From the NCBI GenBank assembly GCA_963728875.1, contig CAVSLJ010000001.1, positions 806,001 through 870,000 of the forward strand: DNA of 64,000 nucleotides, in the 5' to 3' direction. The notes beneath the pieces are model-generated. The model was not told where the DNA came from and searched no databases. It worked only from the letters and a program-made list of their open reading frames with translations. The stretch comes from DASUPK01 sp963728875. Lineage in GTDB: Bacteria; Actinomycetota; Thermoleophilia; Solirubrobacterales; 70-9. A program made the position numbers and the translations under genes. Of the stretch, positions 26,704 through 35,201 are shown one piece after another. Within the stretch, counting starts at the first letter, position 1; every line of letters starts with the position of its first letter.

Positions 26704-27447
26704 TCAGTCCAGCTCGGCGGCCAACATGAATGCCTCCAGGCGCTCGTTGTAGGGGGCGCCGGCCGAGGGGACCGTGTGGCCGCGCCCCGAGATCACCTCG
26801 CGCTCAGCGTCGAGCAACCGTGCCAGTGAGTCGCAGACTGCCTCGAAGGCCGGCGAGTGGCCGCCGGAGAGGACGAGCACCGGGAAGCCGGCGGTCGCCA
26901 GATCCTCCAGCGGGATCTCCGCCTCCCACGAGGGCCTCTCCCGCTTGAGCAGCTCGACTCCATGCATGAGCTCGTCGGGCAGCTGCTCCGGGGTCCCGTA
27001 TGCAGAGCCGGCACCCCCGCGGAACATCCGGAGGAAGTCCTCCGGCGGGATCTCCTCCGCGTGGGCGAAGAGGAGCTCCCCGTTGGCGATCATCTCATCG
27101 ACCTCCGGGGTTCCGGCGGCGACCCGCAGGCAGCCGGGCTCCGAGACCGTGAGCGAGCGAACCGCATCCGGCCGCAGGGCGGCCACCAGCAGAGCGATCA
27201 CCGCGCCGTAGGAGTGACCCACCAGGTGGGCTCCCTCCCCCAGCAGCTCGGCGAACATCGGCGCCTCGACCTCGAAGTCGTTGCGCTCCAGCGGCGGGCT
27301 CTCTCCGAATCCCGGGCGGCTGGGGATCATCAGGCTCCAGCGCTCGGCGAGCTCCCGCTGCTTCCGCCAGGTGAGCCCCGGGCCGACGATGTCGCCATGG
27401 ATGAAGAGAACCGGTGGGCCTTCGCCCAGTCGCTCAACCTTGAGCAT
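26704..27447 (-). CDS. Alpha/beta hydrolase
   Basis: The 247-residue cytoplasmic alpha/beta-hydrolase has VLFIHGDIVGPGLTW (oxyanion HG motif), LMIPSRPGFGESPP, the nucleophile elbow HLVGHSYGAVIALL, LVLSGGHSPAFEAV and SGRGHTVPSAG with the catalytic His. The acidic member of the triad is not obvious in the usual place after strand 6, where the sequence reads GGHSPAFE. The substrate is unknown. ATG 27447 is divergent from the GT2 gene across 30 bp, with two -10-like boxes sharing a TA. Confidence 0.8.
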   Translation of the reverse strand: MLKVERLGEGPPVLFIHGDIVGPGLTWRKQRELAERWSLMIPSRPGFGESPPLERNDFEVEAPMFAELLGEGAHLVGHSYGAVIALLVAALRPDAVRSLTVSEPGCLRVAAGTPEVDEMIANGELLFAHAEEIPPEDFLRMFRGGAGSAYGTPEQLPDELMHGVELLKRERPSWEAEIPLEDLATAGFPVLVLSGGHSPAFEAVCDSLARLLDAEREVISGRGHTVPSAGAPYNERLEAFMLAAELD

Positions 27448-27464
27448 CACGTCCGAACAAACCC

Positions 27465-27470
27465 TACGAT
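27465..27470 (+). promoter_or_regulatory. Putative -10 box of the GT2 gene, near-leaderless
   Basis: TACGAT ends 7 nt before GTG 27478. On the opposite strand TAGGGT (27461-27466) shares the TA and faces the divergent hydrolase, ending 13 nt from its ATG. Confidence 0.45.
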
Positions 27471-27477
27471 CACCGCG

Positions 27478-28512
27478 GTGAAGCTCGTCATCCAGATCCC
27501 CTGCCTGAACGAGGAGGAGTCGCTCCCGCAGGTGCTCGATGAGCTGCCGCGGCAGGTGGCCGGCTTCGACCAGGTCGAGTGGCTCGTCATCGATGACGGC
27601 TCGACCGACGACACGGTCGAGGTCGCTCGGCGCCACGGCGTCGATCACCTCGTTCGACTGGCCAGCCACCGCGGACTGGCCACGGCGTTCCAGGCCGGGC
27701 TCGATGCCGCCCTCAAGCTCGGCGCCGACGTGATCGTCAACACCGACGCCGACGGCCAGTACGGCTCCTCGGACATCCCGCGGCTGGTGGAGCCGATCGT
27801 CGCGCGCCGTGCCGACATGGTCGTCGGCGACCGCCAGGTGCAGAACGTCGAGCACTTCTCCCCGACCAAGAAGCTGCTGCAGAAGCTGGGGAGCTGGGTG
27901 GTCCGCCGAGCCTCGGGCACCCAGGTTCTGGACACCACCTCGGGCTTCCGCGCCTACAACCGCGAGGCCGCCCTCCAGCTGATCGTCGTCTCGCGCTACA
28001 CGTACACGCTCGAGAGCCTGATCCAGGCGGGCAAGATGTCCGTCGCGATCGAGGACGTGCCGATCTCGTCGAACGAGACCGAGCGGGAGTCGCGCCTGGT
28101 CGGCTCGACGCCGGCCTACATCAGGCGGAACGCCTTCGCGATCTTTCGCGCCTACACGCTGTATGAGCCGCTGCGCGTCTTCATGCTGCTCACCGTCGTC
28201 TTCGGAGTGCTGGCGCTCGCCGCCTGGTCGCCCTGGCTCTTCGACTGGATCGTCAATGGCGACCGCAGCGGCCATATCCAGTCCCTGATCCTGGGCGCGG
28301 TGCTGATGCTGGCCGCGGTCCAGATGTTCGCGCTCGGGATCATCGGCGACGCGCTCGCCGGGCAGCGCGCGATCCAGCAGCGGGTCTATGAGCGGGTCCG
28401 GCGCCTCGAGCTCGAGGCGGGCGTCCCGCCCTCCAACTACGAGCGCGGCGATCGCGAGCGGCAGCGCCGCCTGACCGTGGAGACGATCGAGACCAGCGTC
28501 GCCTCCCCGTGA
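27478..28512 (+). CDS. Family 2 glycosyltransferase (polyprenyl/dolichol-phosphate sugar synthase-like)
   Basis: The 344-residue GT2 enzyme has LVIQIPCLNEEESLPQVL, WLVIDDGSTDDTVEVAR, ASHRGLATAFQAGLDAAL and the metal-binding motif VIVNTDADGQYG. TTSGFRAYNREAAL is the acceptor loop, followed by two C-terminal transmembrane helices (MLLTVVFGVLALAAWSPW; ILGAVLMLAAVQMFALGI). Such enzymes load a sugar onto a lipid phosphate, which GT-C membrane enzymes then use; two GT-C-like genes follow. The stop overlaps the methyltransferase start. Confidence 0.9.
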   Translation: MKLVIQIPCLNEEESLPQVLDELPRQVAGFDQVEWLVIDDGSTDDTVEVARRHGVDHLVRLASHRGLATAFQAGLDAALKLGADVIVNTDADGQYGSSDIPRLVEPIVARRADMVVGDRQVQNVEHFSPTKKLLQKLGSWVVRRASGTQVLDTTSGFRAYNREAALQLIVVSRYTYTLESLIQAGKMSVAIEDVPISSNETERESRLVGSTPAYIRRNAFAIFRAYTLYEPLRVFMLLTVVFGVLALAAWSPWLFDWIVNGDRSGHIQSLILGAVLMLAAVQMFALGIIGDALAGQRAIQQRVYERVRRLELEAGVPPSNYERGDRERQRRLTVETIETSVASP

Positions 28513-29174
28513 AACGGGTTGCTCCTCGCTCCGCTCGGAGCACCCTCGCATCAACCCGGGCCGCCGAGGCCGGCGGCAATGTCTACGACAAGTACGGCAC
28601 CTCGAATCCGGTCGCGCGGCGGCTGATGGACGGCTTCATGGGGCAGCTCGACGAGCTGATCGGGCGGTCGGGGGCGAGCGAGGCTCATGAGGTGGGCTGC
28701 GGCGAGGGAGAGCTCGCCATCCGGCTGGCCCGCCGTGGCATCCGGATGCGCGGCACGGACGCCTTCCCGCAGGTGCTGGAGGAGGCACGCCGGCGCGCCG
28801 GCACCGCCGGCGTCGAGATCGACTTCGAGGCGACGCCGGTTGAAGATCTCGATCCCGCGCGGCACAGCGCCGAGCTGGTCGTCTGCTGCGAGGTGCTCGA
28901 GCACCTCGAGGATCCGGAGCGCGCGCTCGACGTGATCGCGGGCCTGGCGAGGCCCTGGCTGCTCGCGAGCGTCCCGCGCGAGCCACTCTGGCGGGCGCTC
29001 AACCTGGCGCGGCTCTCATACGTCGGCGAGCTCGGCAACACTCCGGGCCACCTGAATCACTGGTCGAAGCGTGAGTTCGTGCGGTTTCTCACGCGCCGTT
29101 TCGAGGTAGTCGAGGTCAGGAACCCCACCCCGTGGACCATGATCCTCTGCCGCGTACAATCGCCGCCTTCATGA
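28509..29174 (+). CDS. Class I SAM-dependent methyltransferase
   Basis: The 221-residue protein has SAM-binding motif I HEVGCGEGELAIRLARRG, acidic motif VEIDFEATPVEDL, motif IV ELVVCCEVLEHLEDPERAL and GHLNHWSKREFVRFL near the C-terminus. This is a UbiE/Coq5-like small-molecule methyltransferase. Position between GT2 and GT-C genes suggests a role in envelope glycan or lipid modification (inference). It starts with GTG overlapping the GT2 stop and overlaps the following ATG. Confidence 0.85.
   Translation: MKRVAPRSARSTLASTRAAEAGGNVYDKYGTSNPVARRLMDGFMGQLDELIGRSGASEAHEVGCGEGELAIRLARRGIRMRGTDAFPQVLEEARRRAGTAGVEIDFEATPVEDLDPARHSAELVVCCEVLEHLEDPERALDVIAGLARPWLLASVPREPLWRALNLARLSYVGELGNTPGHLNHWSKREFVRFLTRRFEVVEVRNPTPWTMILCRVQSPPS
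29155..29160 (+). promoter_or_regulatory. Putative -10 box inside the methyltransferase 3' end
   Basis: TACAAT ends 10 nt before ATG 29171, so the membrane protein may have its own short-leader promoter besides the operon transcript. Confidence 0.4.
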
Positions 29175-30923
29175 GCCGCCTGCGACAGTCTCTGCAACCG
29201 CTTTTCTCACGCCCGGGCGTGGCCGCGATCGTGACCCTCGGGGTGGCCTGGGGGCTCGTCATGCACCAGATGGGCTGGGCCCAGATGGCGCACTACGACC
29301 AGGTCCAGGCCTTCGACAAAGGCCGGACCCAGATCGACCAGTGGCACTGGGACACCAACGACAAGGCCTGGGTCGACGGCCACTACTACTCCGTGAAGAG
29401 CCCGGGAATGGCGGCGTTCACCACGCCGCTCTATGCGGCGATCCAGGGGCTGGGGGGCGACAAGCTCGCCCGCGCGGCGGTCGACAACGCGCAGCAGACC
29501 GCGCATCCGAAGTGGACGCCGGACGACGTCATCTCCCTCGAGAACTACGGCTACGACGTCGAGCGCGGGATGCGGGTGCAGCGGATCGTCGAGCAGTCGA
29601 CGCCGATCGTCTGGGCGCTCACCCTGCTCGCCGCGGTGATCCCCGCGATCCTCCTGCTGCTCGCCGTGCGCTGGGCGGCCGACCGCTTCGTGCCGGGCTA
29701 CGGCACCGCCGCGGCGATCACCCTCGGCCTGGCGACCGTGGTGATGACCTTCGCCGCGGAGTTCTTCTCACACGTGATCTCGGCCGGATTCGCCTTCGCG
29801 GCGTTCTGCCTGCTGATGAAGGAGCGCGACGGGCCGCCGCGCCTCGGCGTGGTGGCCGGCGCCGGACTGCTCGCCGGCCTCGCGGTGACCTTCGAGTTCC
29901 AGACGGGACTGGTCGGCGTCGTGCTCTTCGGGTACGCGCTGTCCCGCAAGACCGACTACCTGCGCCGCGGCGCCGCATACGGGGCGGGCGCCGTGGCCGG
30001 CGCGCTACCGATGCTCGCATTCAACTACTGGGCTTTCGGCAACCCGCTCAAGCTCGCCTACGGCTACGCCGTCGCCTTCCCCGGAGCGAGCGGCCACGAC
30101 GTGCTCGGCCTCAACAGCCACGGCTTCTTCGGGATCACCGCGCCGCGCTTCGACAGCGCGGTCAGCCTCCTGCTCGCGGGCCGCGGGGTGCTCGTCCTCA
30201 CGCCGATCATCGTCATGGCCGTCATCGGAGTGTTCATGATGCGCCGCCGGCATCGCGCCGAGGCGAACACGATTCTCGCAATCGCCGCCGTCTACTTCAT
30301 CTACAACAGCGGCTACTGGCTGCCCTTCGGGGGCGGCACGCCCGGCCCGCGCTTCCTGATCCCGGCCCTTCCCTTCGTCGCCATCGGCCTCGCCTATGCC
30401 TACAAGCGCCTGCCGGCGCTGACGCTGGGCCTCGCGATCCCGTCCACGCTGATGATGCTGGTGGGCAGCCTGACCTATCCGCTGCTCGGCAAGCAGGGTG
30501 TCGGCACCTGGGCCGACTGGCTGGTTCAGGGCCGCCTCGAGCACACCGTCCTGACCGCCTTCGGCGTCACCAACGCGTGGCTCGCCATCGCTCCGCTCGT
30601 GGCCGCGGTGCTCACCTCGATCGTCCTCGCCGTCAGGGCGACGCCGTCGACCTCGCTCGTCGGACTACCGCTACGCGGTGCCCGCTCTCCTCACCTGGGG
30701 CTGCGTCTCGGCGGTCGGACCGGGGATCGCCGGCGATGACATCAGCGTGCTCGACCCCGGCAACAGCTCCGCCCTCTGGCTGGTCGCCTCCGGAGTGCTT
30801 CTCTCAGCCGCGACGCTGAGCGTGATCCGGCTCCGCGAGCGGCGGGCTCAGTCCGACCCGGAGGTGGGGATGCGAGAGCCCTCCCTGGGCCCGGTGGCGG
30901 CGTTGGACGAGCCCACCTCGTAG
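29171..30923 (+). pseudogene. Multi-pass membrane protein, GT-C glycosyltransferase-like (one apparent insertion near the 3' end)
   Basis: A polytopic protein of about 584 residues after repair. The first outer loop has WHWDTNDKAWVDGHYYSVKSPG, described here as W-rich and ending in the DGHYYSVKSPG motif typical of PMT/ArnT-like lipid-linked sugar transferases. At least ten hydrophobic helices follow. An extra C near 30655 (CTCGCTCGTCGG) breaks the frame; the alternative frame continues SSDYRYAVPALLTWGCVSA to TAG 30921-30923. Without repair the product ends at 30739. The repaired 3' end overlaps the convergent gene by 76 bp. The sugar and acceptor are unknown. Confidence 0.7.
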
Positions 30924-32590
30924 AAGACCAGGCCCGGCCGGTCGGGCAGCCGGTAGCGCCTCAGCGGCAGGCCCGCGATCGGCTTGCGAGCGGCGCCCGC
31001 CTGGGGCGTCCGCTCGGTGAGACCCAGATGGATGATCACCGTGCGCACGCCGTACTCCTGCAGTTCCCTGACGGTGGCCGCGTCCGGGAAGGTCGCCATG
31101 TGCTTGACCAGGTCGAGCACGATCGCGGGATTGGTGCTGGCGCGCCCGTTGACGATGTCGGGGAAGCCACTGGTCGACTCCAGCTGGTAGGCGCGATTCT
31201 CCTTGGCGGTGAGCGCCGGCAGGTGGAGCTGGGGCTGGGGGATGTCGGCCGTCGATGCCAGGGTCGGCGGCACCTCGGGCTCCGCCTGGTCGTCGAAGGG
31301 ATCGAACGGCAGGCTGCGGCCCTCGGTGACGATCGCCAGCGCGAGGACCCCGGTGACCGCGACCGCCGACCACGTGGGCCAGCGGTGCCGCCGGGCCGCT
31401 CGGATCGCGGCCTCCGCCCCGGCCGCCGCGAGCAGGGCGAGCGCCAGCGACGTGAAGGTCGTCATGCGGCCCGGGGTGCGGATTCCGTTCCACCCGGGAA
31501 GCGCTTCGTAGAGGACGCGATACGGCCAGAGCAGACCGCCCTGTTCGCGAAAGCCGAGCGAGAGCACCATGAACGTGACGGCGGCGATCCCGAGCCCGAT
31601 GCGCCAGCGCTTGCTCAGGCTGCTCGACCAGAGCCCCAGAATCGCCAGCCCCAGGACCACCGCTCCCGGAAAGAGGGTCTTCTCCTGCCAGGTCGTGAGG
31701 GTGTCGCGGATGCCGGCGGTGGCGGCGCCCCAGACGAAGTTCTCCTCGGGCGCCGTGAGGAAGACCTTGAGCGGCCCCGAGAAGGCCGCGACCTCGTCCG
31801 GACTGCGCTTCGACGCCGGGAAGTGGTCTCCGATGTAGAGATAGGCGTGCGCGATCCAGTACGAGAACAGCGTGAAGACGACGGCGCCCGCCACCCCGGC
31901 GACGATCAGCCGCCGCGGGATCGGCGGCCGCCCGCGGACCAGCCAGGCGATCACCCCGATCAGGAGGGCCCCCGCGATCCCGTACGCGAACGGCAAACCT
32001 AGCGCCCAGCCGATCGAGAGCTGCCAGGCTGCCGCGATCCAGGCGCCGAAGATCCACCAGTGCTTCCGCAGGCGGATCCCGCGAACCGCGAAGGCCGTCG
32101 CCAGGGGGATCCCGCCGCTGGAGATCACCTGCAGGTGGCCGTCCTGTTCCAGCCGATACGGGGCATAGGCGAACGCCGCGCCGGCGATCACGGCTCCGAC
32201 CGGGCCCAGGCCGAGCTCGCGGGCGAGCAGGTACGCGCCGAAGAAAGCGAGCGCGTAGGCGAAGATGAAGAGCAGGTCGTAGCGGACCATCGCCGCGTGC
32301 GGGCCCGTGCCGATCAGCCCGGCGGGTGCGTAGCCGATCAGCGCATCCCCGAAGGCAAGCGAGTACTTGGTCGGCCAGAACCGGTTGGCGTCGAAGAAGT
32401 GGAGCGGCTGGTGGAGCAGCGCGTGGCCGCCCCAGGCCGGCTGCCATGCCTCGGCGAGCGGGTCGCCGATGTCGCGCGGGACCGTCGACCCCAGATGCCA
32501 GATCAGGGGCCAGGTCATCACGATGGCGAGCAGGCAGGCCCCAAGCACGGCGAGCCCCACCTCCCGCCGACTCATCTCTCTCGGCGACAT
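30848..32590 (-). CDS. Multi-pass membrane protein, GT-C-like, uncharacterised
   Basis: About 580 residues with a dozen hydrophobic segments and a soluble C-terminal domain. It begins LAVLGACLLAIVMTWPLIWH. It has the outer-loop acidic motif TVPRDIGDPLAEAWQPAWGG (positionally like the GT-C catalytic Asp), FDANRFWPTKYSLAFGDAL and LPGWNGIRTPGRMTTF. The C-terminal domain has VRTVIIHLGLTERTPQAG. This resembles uncharacterised actinobacterial GT-C-type envelope proteins. ATG 32590 was chosen over upstream frame extension to 32641, which lacks family-like sequence. Confidence 0.75.
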   Translation of the reverse strand: MSPREMSRREVGLAVLGACLLAIVMTWPLIWHLGSTVPRDIGDPLAEAWQPAWGGHALLHQPLHFFDANRFWPTKYSLAFGDALIGYAPAGLIGTGPHAAMVRYDLLFIFAYALAFFGAYLLARELGLGPVGAVIAGAAFAYAPYRLEQDGHLQVISSGGIPLATAFAVRGIRLRKHWWIFGAWIAAAWQLSIGWALGLPFAYGIAGALLIGVIAWLVRGRPPIPRRLIVAGVAGAVVFTLFSYWIAHAYLYIGDHFPASKRSPDEVAAFSGPLKVFLTAPEENFVWGAATAGIRDTLTTWQEKTLFPGAVVLGLAILGLWSSSLSKRWRIGLGIAAVTFMVLSLGFREQGGLLWPYRVLYEALPGWNGIRTPGRMTTFTSLALALLAAAGAEAAIRAARRHRWPTWSAVAVTGVLALAIVTEGRSLPFDPFDDQAEPEVPPTLASTADIPQPQLHLPALTAKENRAYQLESTSGFPDIVNGRASTNPAIVLDLVKHMATFPDAATVRELQEYGVRTVIIHLGLTERTPQAGAARKPIAGLPLRRYRLPDRPGLVFYEVGSSNAATGPREGSRIPTSGSD

Positions 32591-32640
32591 GTGAGCCGCG
32601 CATCCTCGCAATTCGGGATGTGTTCGTGCGCTCCCGTCCA

Positions 32641-32646
32641 TATGCT
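32641..32646 (+). promoter_or_regulatory. Putative -10 box, leaderless start
   Basis: TATGCT ends 6 nt before ATG 32653, placing +1 on the start codon. Confidence 0.5.
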
Positions 32647-32652
32647 GCCGCG

Positions 32653-33093
32653 ATGGTCATCGCCCTGATCGCCCTCGGCGTGATCGCCTTCCTGGCGATC
32701 GACGCCTACATCATCTTCCGCGTCTTCAAGTCACGGGCGAGCGCCGACGACTACGGGATGTTCATGGTTCCGGGAGATACGACCGTGACGGTCCCAGCGG
32801 GAAAGCTGAAGATCTCGTACCAGGAGGAGTACAAGGCCGCAAGCGACGGGGACGACATCGACTTCGGCGTCCCCGGTCAGCTGGAGGTCGCGGTCACCAA
32901 CGAGGTGACGGGGGAGCCGGTGGAGATCAAGGGGCCGGGCTTCCGGGGCATGGGCGAGTCGCTCAACACGGGCAGCGGCTGGAGTCGTGCCCTGGTCGGC
33001 ACGATCCAGGTCACCGAGCCCGGCAGCTACACGGTGAAGGCCGAGCCCGCCATCGAGGGCGGCGTCGAGCCGAAGATCCTCATCGGTAAGTGA
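32653..33093 (+). CDS. Membrane-anchored beta-domain protein, uncharacterised (paralogue of 33692-34243)
   Basis: The 146-residue protein has an N-terminal anchor (VIALIALGVIAFLAIDAYII). A beta-rich extracytoplasmic domain follows: MFMVPGDTTVTVPAGKLKIS, DIDFGVPGQLEVAVTN, ALVGTIQVTEPGSYTVKAEP and PKILIG at the end. The same order of motifs (V-x-V/L-PAG-x-x-x-I-x-Y, then VP-x-x-L, then V-x-E-x-GDY) appears in the gene on the far side of pyrE. No named family recognised. It ends adjacent to the pyrE stop (TGATCA). Confidence 0.7.
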   Translation: MVIALIALGVIAFLAIDAYIIFRVFKSRASADDYGMFMVPGDTTVTVPAGKLKISYQEEYKAASDGDDIDFGVPGQLEVAVTNEVTGEPVEIKGPGFRGMGESLNTGSGWSRALVGTIQVTEPGSYTVKAEPAIEGGVEPKILIGK

Positions 33094-33669
33094 TCAGCCC
33101 CCGTCCGGGCGGTCCGGATAGAGCTCGTCGATCGTGACGAGCGCCCGGTAGGGGGCTCCGCCCGAAGCCTCCTGGATCGCCTCGCCGCCGCCGGCCAGCC
33201 GGTCCACCACCGAGACGACGCCGGCGATCTCGTGCCCCTCCTCGAGGATCCGCTCGATCGCGCGAACCGTCGAGCCACCGGTGGTCACCACGTCCTCGAC
33301 CACGAGGCACCGGGTGCCGGACTCCAGCACGGGCCCCTCGATCCAGCGCTGCAGCCCGTGCTCCTTCTTCTCCTTGCGGACGAAGAAGGCGATCAGGTCA
33401 TCACCCGCCTCGGCCCCGATCGCGGCGCTGGCCAGCGGGTCCGCGCCCATCGTCATCCCGCCGACAGCGGTCGCGCCGCGCTCCGCCGCCTCCGCGGCGA
33501 TCAGCTCACCTACGGCGCGAAAGGCGCGGGGCCGCAGGATCGCCCGCTTGGCGTCGACGTAGTACTGCGCCTTCTGGCCGCTGGAGAGGGTGACCTCACC
33601 GATGACGAGCGCGTGCTCCCGCAGCTCCGCTACGAGAAGGTCCTTCGAGCGCTCCAGGTCCGTCGGCAT
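33094..33669 (-). CDS. pyrE: Orotate phosphoribosyltransferase
   Basis: The 191-residue enzyme of pyrimidine synthesis makes orotidine 5'-phosphate from orotate and PRPP. ITLSSG-type flexible loop here reads VTLSSGQKAQYYVDAKRAIL. GGMTMGADPLASA follows, then the Lys-rich catalytic loop FVRKEKKEHGLQRWIEG. The PRPP-binding loop is CLVVEDVVTTGGSTVRAI. Length and motif order are typical of bacterial PyrE. The ATG lies inside a 30-bp palindrome and 6 nt from its own TAGGAT box. Confidence 0.93.
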   Translation of the reverse strand: MPTDLERSKDLLVAELREHALVIGEVTLSSGQKAQYYVDAKRAILRPRAFRAVGELIAAEAAERGATAVGGMTMGADPLASAAIGAEAGDDLIAFFVRKEKKEHGLQRWIEGPVLESGTRCLVVEDVVTTGGSTVRAIERILEEGHEIAGVVSVVDRLAGGGEAIQEASGGAPYRALVTIDELYPDRPDGG

Positions 33670-33695
33670 CGCAGCATCCTAGGATGCTGCGATGC
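33666..33695. promoter_or_regulatory. 30-bp perfect palindrome: symmetric, divergent leaderless promoter
   Basis: Each half reads GCATCGCAGCATCCT inward, meeting at the central CTAG. On the plus strand TAGGAT occupies 33680-33685 and ATG starts at 33692. On the minus strand TAGGAT occupies 33681-33676 and the pyrE ATG starts at 33669. The two boxes share TA at 33680-33681, and each is exactly 6 nt from its start codon. Only 22 bp separate the two genes. Confidence 0.7.
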
Positions 33696-34243
33696 GGACC
33701 GGCTACAGGCTCGCGGTCGGCGTCGGCATCATCACCGTGGTCGCCGCGATCGTCCTCTTCGTGGCCGAGCTGGCGGCCGGTGGCCGCGACGCGGACGCCT
33801 ACGGACAGGTACCGGTGCCGGGCAGGGAGTCGGTCGATCTGCCGGCCGGCGACGTGATCATCTTCTACGGGGAGCGTGCGCCCGACGGTGGGCAGCTCTC
33901 GGTACCGCCGAACCTGCAGCTCCGCGTTCGAACCACCAGCGGCCAGCTGTTGCTCGGGTCAACCCCTTACGTCTTCGATCAGTTCGACGACGGCGATTAC
34001 GCGCGGAAGCCGATCGCGAAGCTGCGGGTGCCGGAGGCCGGCGACTACGAGGCGGTCTCCCCGACCAGGGCGCCAGGTGCCGGCGGGCCCGTGATCAGCT
34101 TCGGGAGGAACGGGACGAGGGATTTCGGCTACGTGCTGTTCGTGCTCGCCGGCGGCGGGCTGCTCGCGGCGATTCTCGGAGTCGGCACGGCGATCGTGGC
34201 CGCCGGCACGAACGGCCGCCACAAGAACCGCGGCCGGATCTAG
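33692..34243 (+). CDS. Membrane protein with extracytoplasmic beta domain, uncharacterised (paralogue of 32653-33093)
   Basis: The 183-residue protein has an N-terminal helix (LAVGVGIITVVAAIVLFVAE). The beta-rich domain has ESVDLPAGDVIIFYGERAP, LSVPPNLQLRVRTTSG, PIAKLRVPEAGDYEAVSP and VISFGRNG. A second helix (VLFVLAGGGLLAAILGVGTA) and a basic tail follow. The internal domain aligns motif for motif with the 32653 protein, which lacks the second helix. Function unknown. Divergent from pyrE across the palindrome. Its stop shares CTAG with the convergent SDR gene. Confidence 0.7.
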   Translation: MRTGYRLAVGVGIITVVAAIVLFVAELAAGGRDADAYGQVPVPGRESVDLPAGDVIIFYGERAPDGGQLSVPPNLQLRVRTTSGQLLLGSTPYVFDQFDDGDYARKPIAKLRVPEAGDYEAVSPTRAPGAGGPVISFGRNGTRDFGYVLFVLAGGGLLAAILGVGTAIVAAGTNGRHKNRGRI

Positions 34244-35178
34244 CCCAGTCCCTCCTTGAACCCCCGGCGCCAGCTCGAGTACTTCGGCTGCCAGCCGAGC
34301 TCTCGCTTCGCCTTCTCGTTGGAGGCGCCCTCGAGCCGCGTGGCCAGCCCGGCGGCCTGCCTTCCCGCGACCAGCTTCGCGAGCCAGACCGGGACGCGGC
34401 GCGGTGGCTTTGCCCCGATCGCCTCGGCGTAGGCGGGCAGCCACTCCGCCTGGGGAGCGGGGTCGTCGTCGCAGACGTTGTAGATCCCTGCGCCGCGGTC
34501 GACCGCCGCGATCGTCGCCGCCGCGGCGTCATCGGTGTGCACCAGCGAGAAGATCCCCGTTCCCTCGCCGACTATCGGAGCGCGGCGGCGCCGGACATCG
34601 TTCACCTCGAAACCGCCGGGCACCATCTCGACCTCGGGTCCGTAGAAGTACCCGTAGCGGAGGACGGCGCCCTCGAGGCCCGGGGTCTCCAGCGCCGATC
34701 GCTCCAGCGATTGAAGCGCCACCAGGCCCTGGCCCGCCGGAGCGTCGGGCGGGAGCTCGAGCAGGGGATCGTCCTCGCTGTGCGCCCGCCTCCCGGTCGA
34801 GGCGTAGAAGAAGCAGACGCTCTGGGCGATCAGCCGGCGCGCGCCGGCTTCGGCCGCCGCCCCGGCGAGCGCGGGACCGACCGTTCCCCGGAGCTCGTTG
34901 GTCGGCCCGAACGTCTCCTCCGCCCGGCGGAAGTTCATCTTGTTGGGCAGGCTGGTGAGCTGGTTGATCACCACCTCGGGCGACGCCTCGAGCACGGCGC
35001 CGCGGAGCGCGCTCGTGTCGCGGGCGTCGACGACCGCCGGCCTGACCCCGACCTCACGGAGGGTCTCAGCCCGCTCCGGTGAGCGGGTCGTCCCGGTCAC
35101 CTCGTGACCTGCTTCGAGCAGGCGCCTGATGAGCGGCCTGCCGATCACCCCCGTCGCTCCGGCGACGAACACCCTCAT
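34240..35178 (-). CDS. NAD(P)-dependent epimerase/dehydratase (extended SDR)
   Basis: The 312-residue extended short-chain dehydrogenase has dinucleotide-binding FVAGATGVIGRPLIRRLLEA, a conserved Asp in VVDARDT and the catalytic-region Ser in LIAQSVCFFYAS. The expected YxxxK pair is not obvious near that Ser. The C-terminal segment FSLVHTDDAAAATIAAVDRG is typical of atypical SDRs that reduce or dehydrate sugars or other carbonyls. Substrate unknown. Its TAG stop overlaps the plus-strand stop at CTAG 34240-34243. A structured 126-nt element lies upstream. Confidence 0.85.
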   Translation of the reverse strand: MRVFVAGATGVIGRPLIRRLLEAGHEVTGTTRSPERAETLREVGVRPAVVDARDTSALRGAVLEASPEVVINQLTSLPNKMNFRRAEETFGPTNELRGTVGPALAGAAAEAGARRLIAQSVCFFYASTGRRAHSEDDPLLELPPDAPAGQGLVALQSLERSALETPGLEGAVLRYGYFYGPEVEMVPGGFEVNDVRRRRAPIVGEGTGIFSLVHTDDAAAATIAAVDRGAGIYNVCDDDPAPQAEWLPAYAEAIGAKPPRRVPVWLAKLVAGRQAAGLATRLEGASNEKAKRELGWQPKYSSWRRGFKEGLG

Positions 35179-35201
35179 ACGGCTAAGGAAAGCAAAGCAC
35201 G

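Noticed and set aside
33666..33695. Palindrome as a transposon end or rho-independent terminator
   Set aside because: There is no loop, no T-tract, no transposase and no target duplication; both gene starts lie inside it, which fits a promoter or operator.
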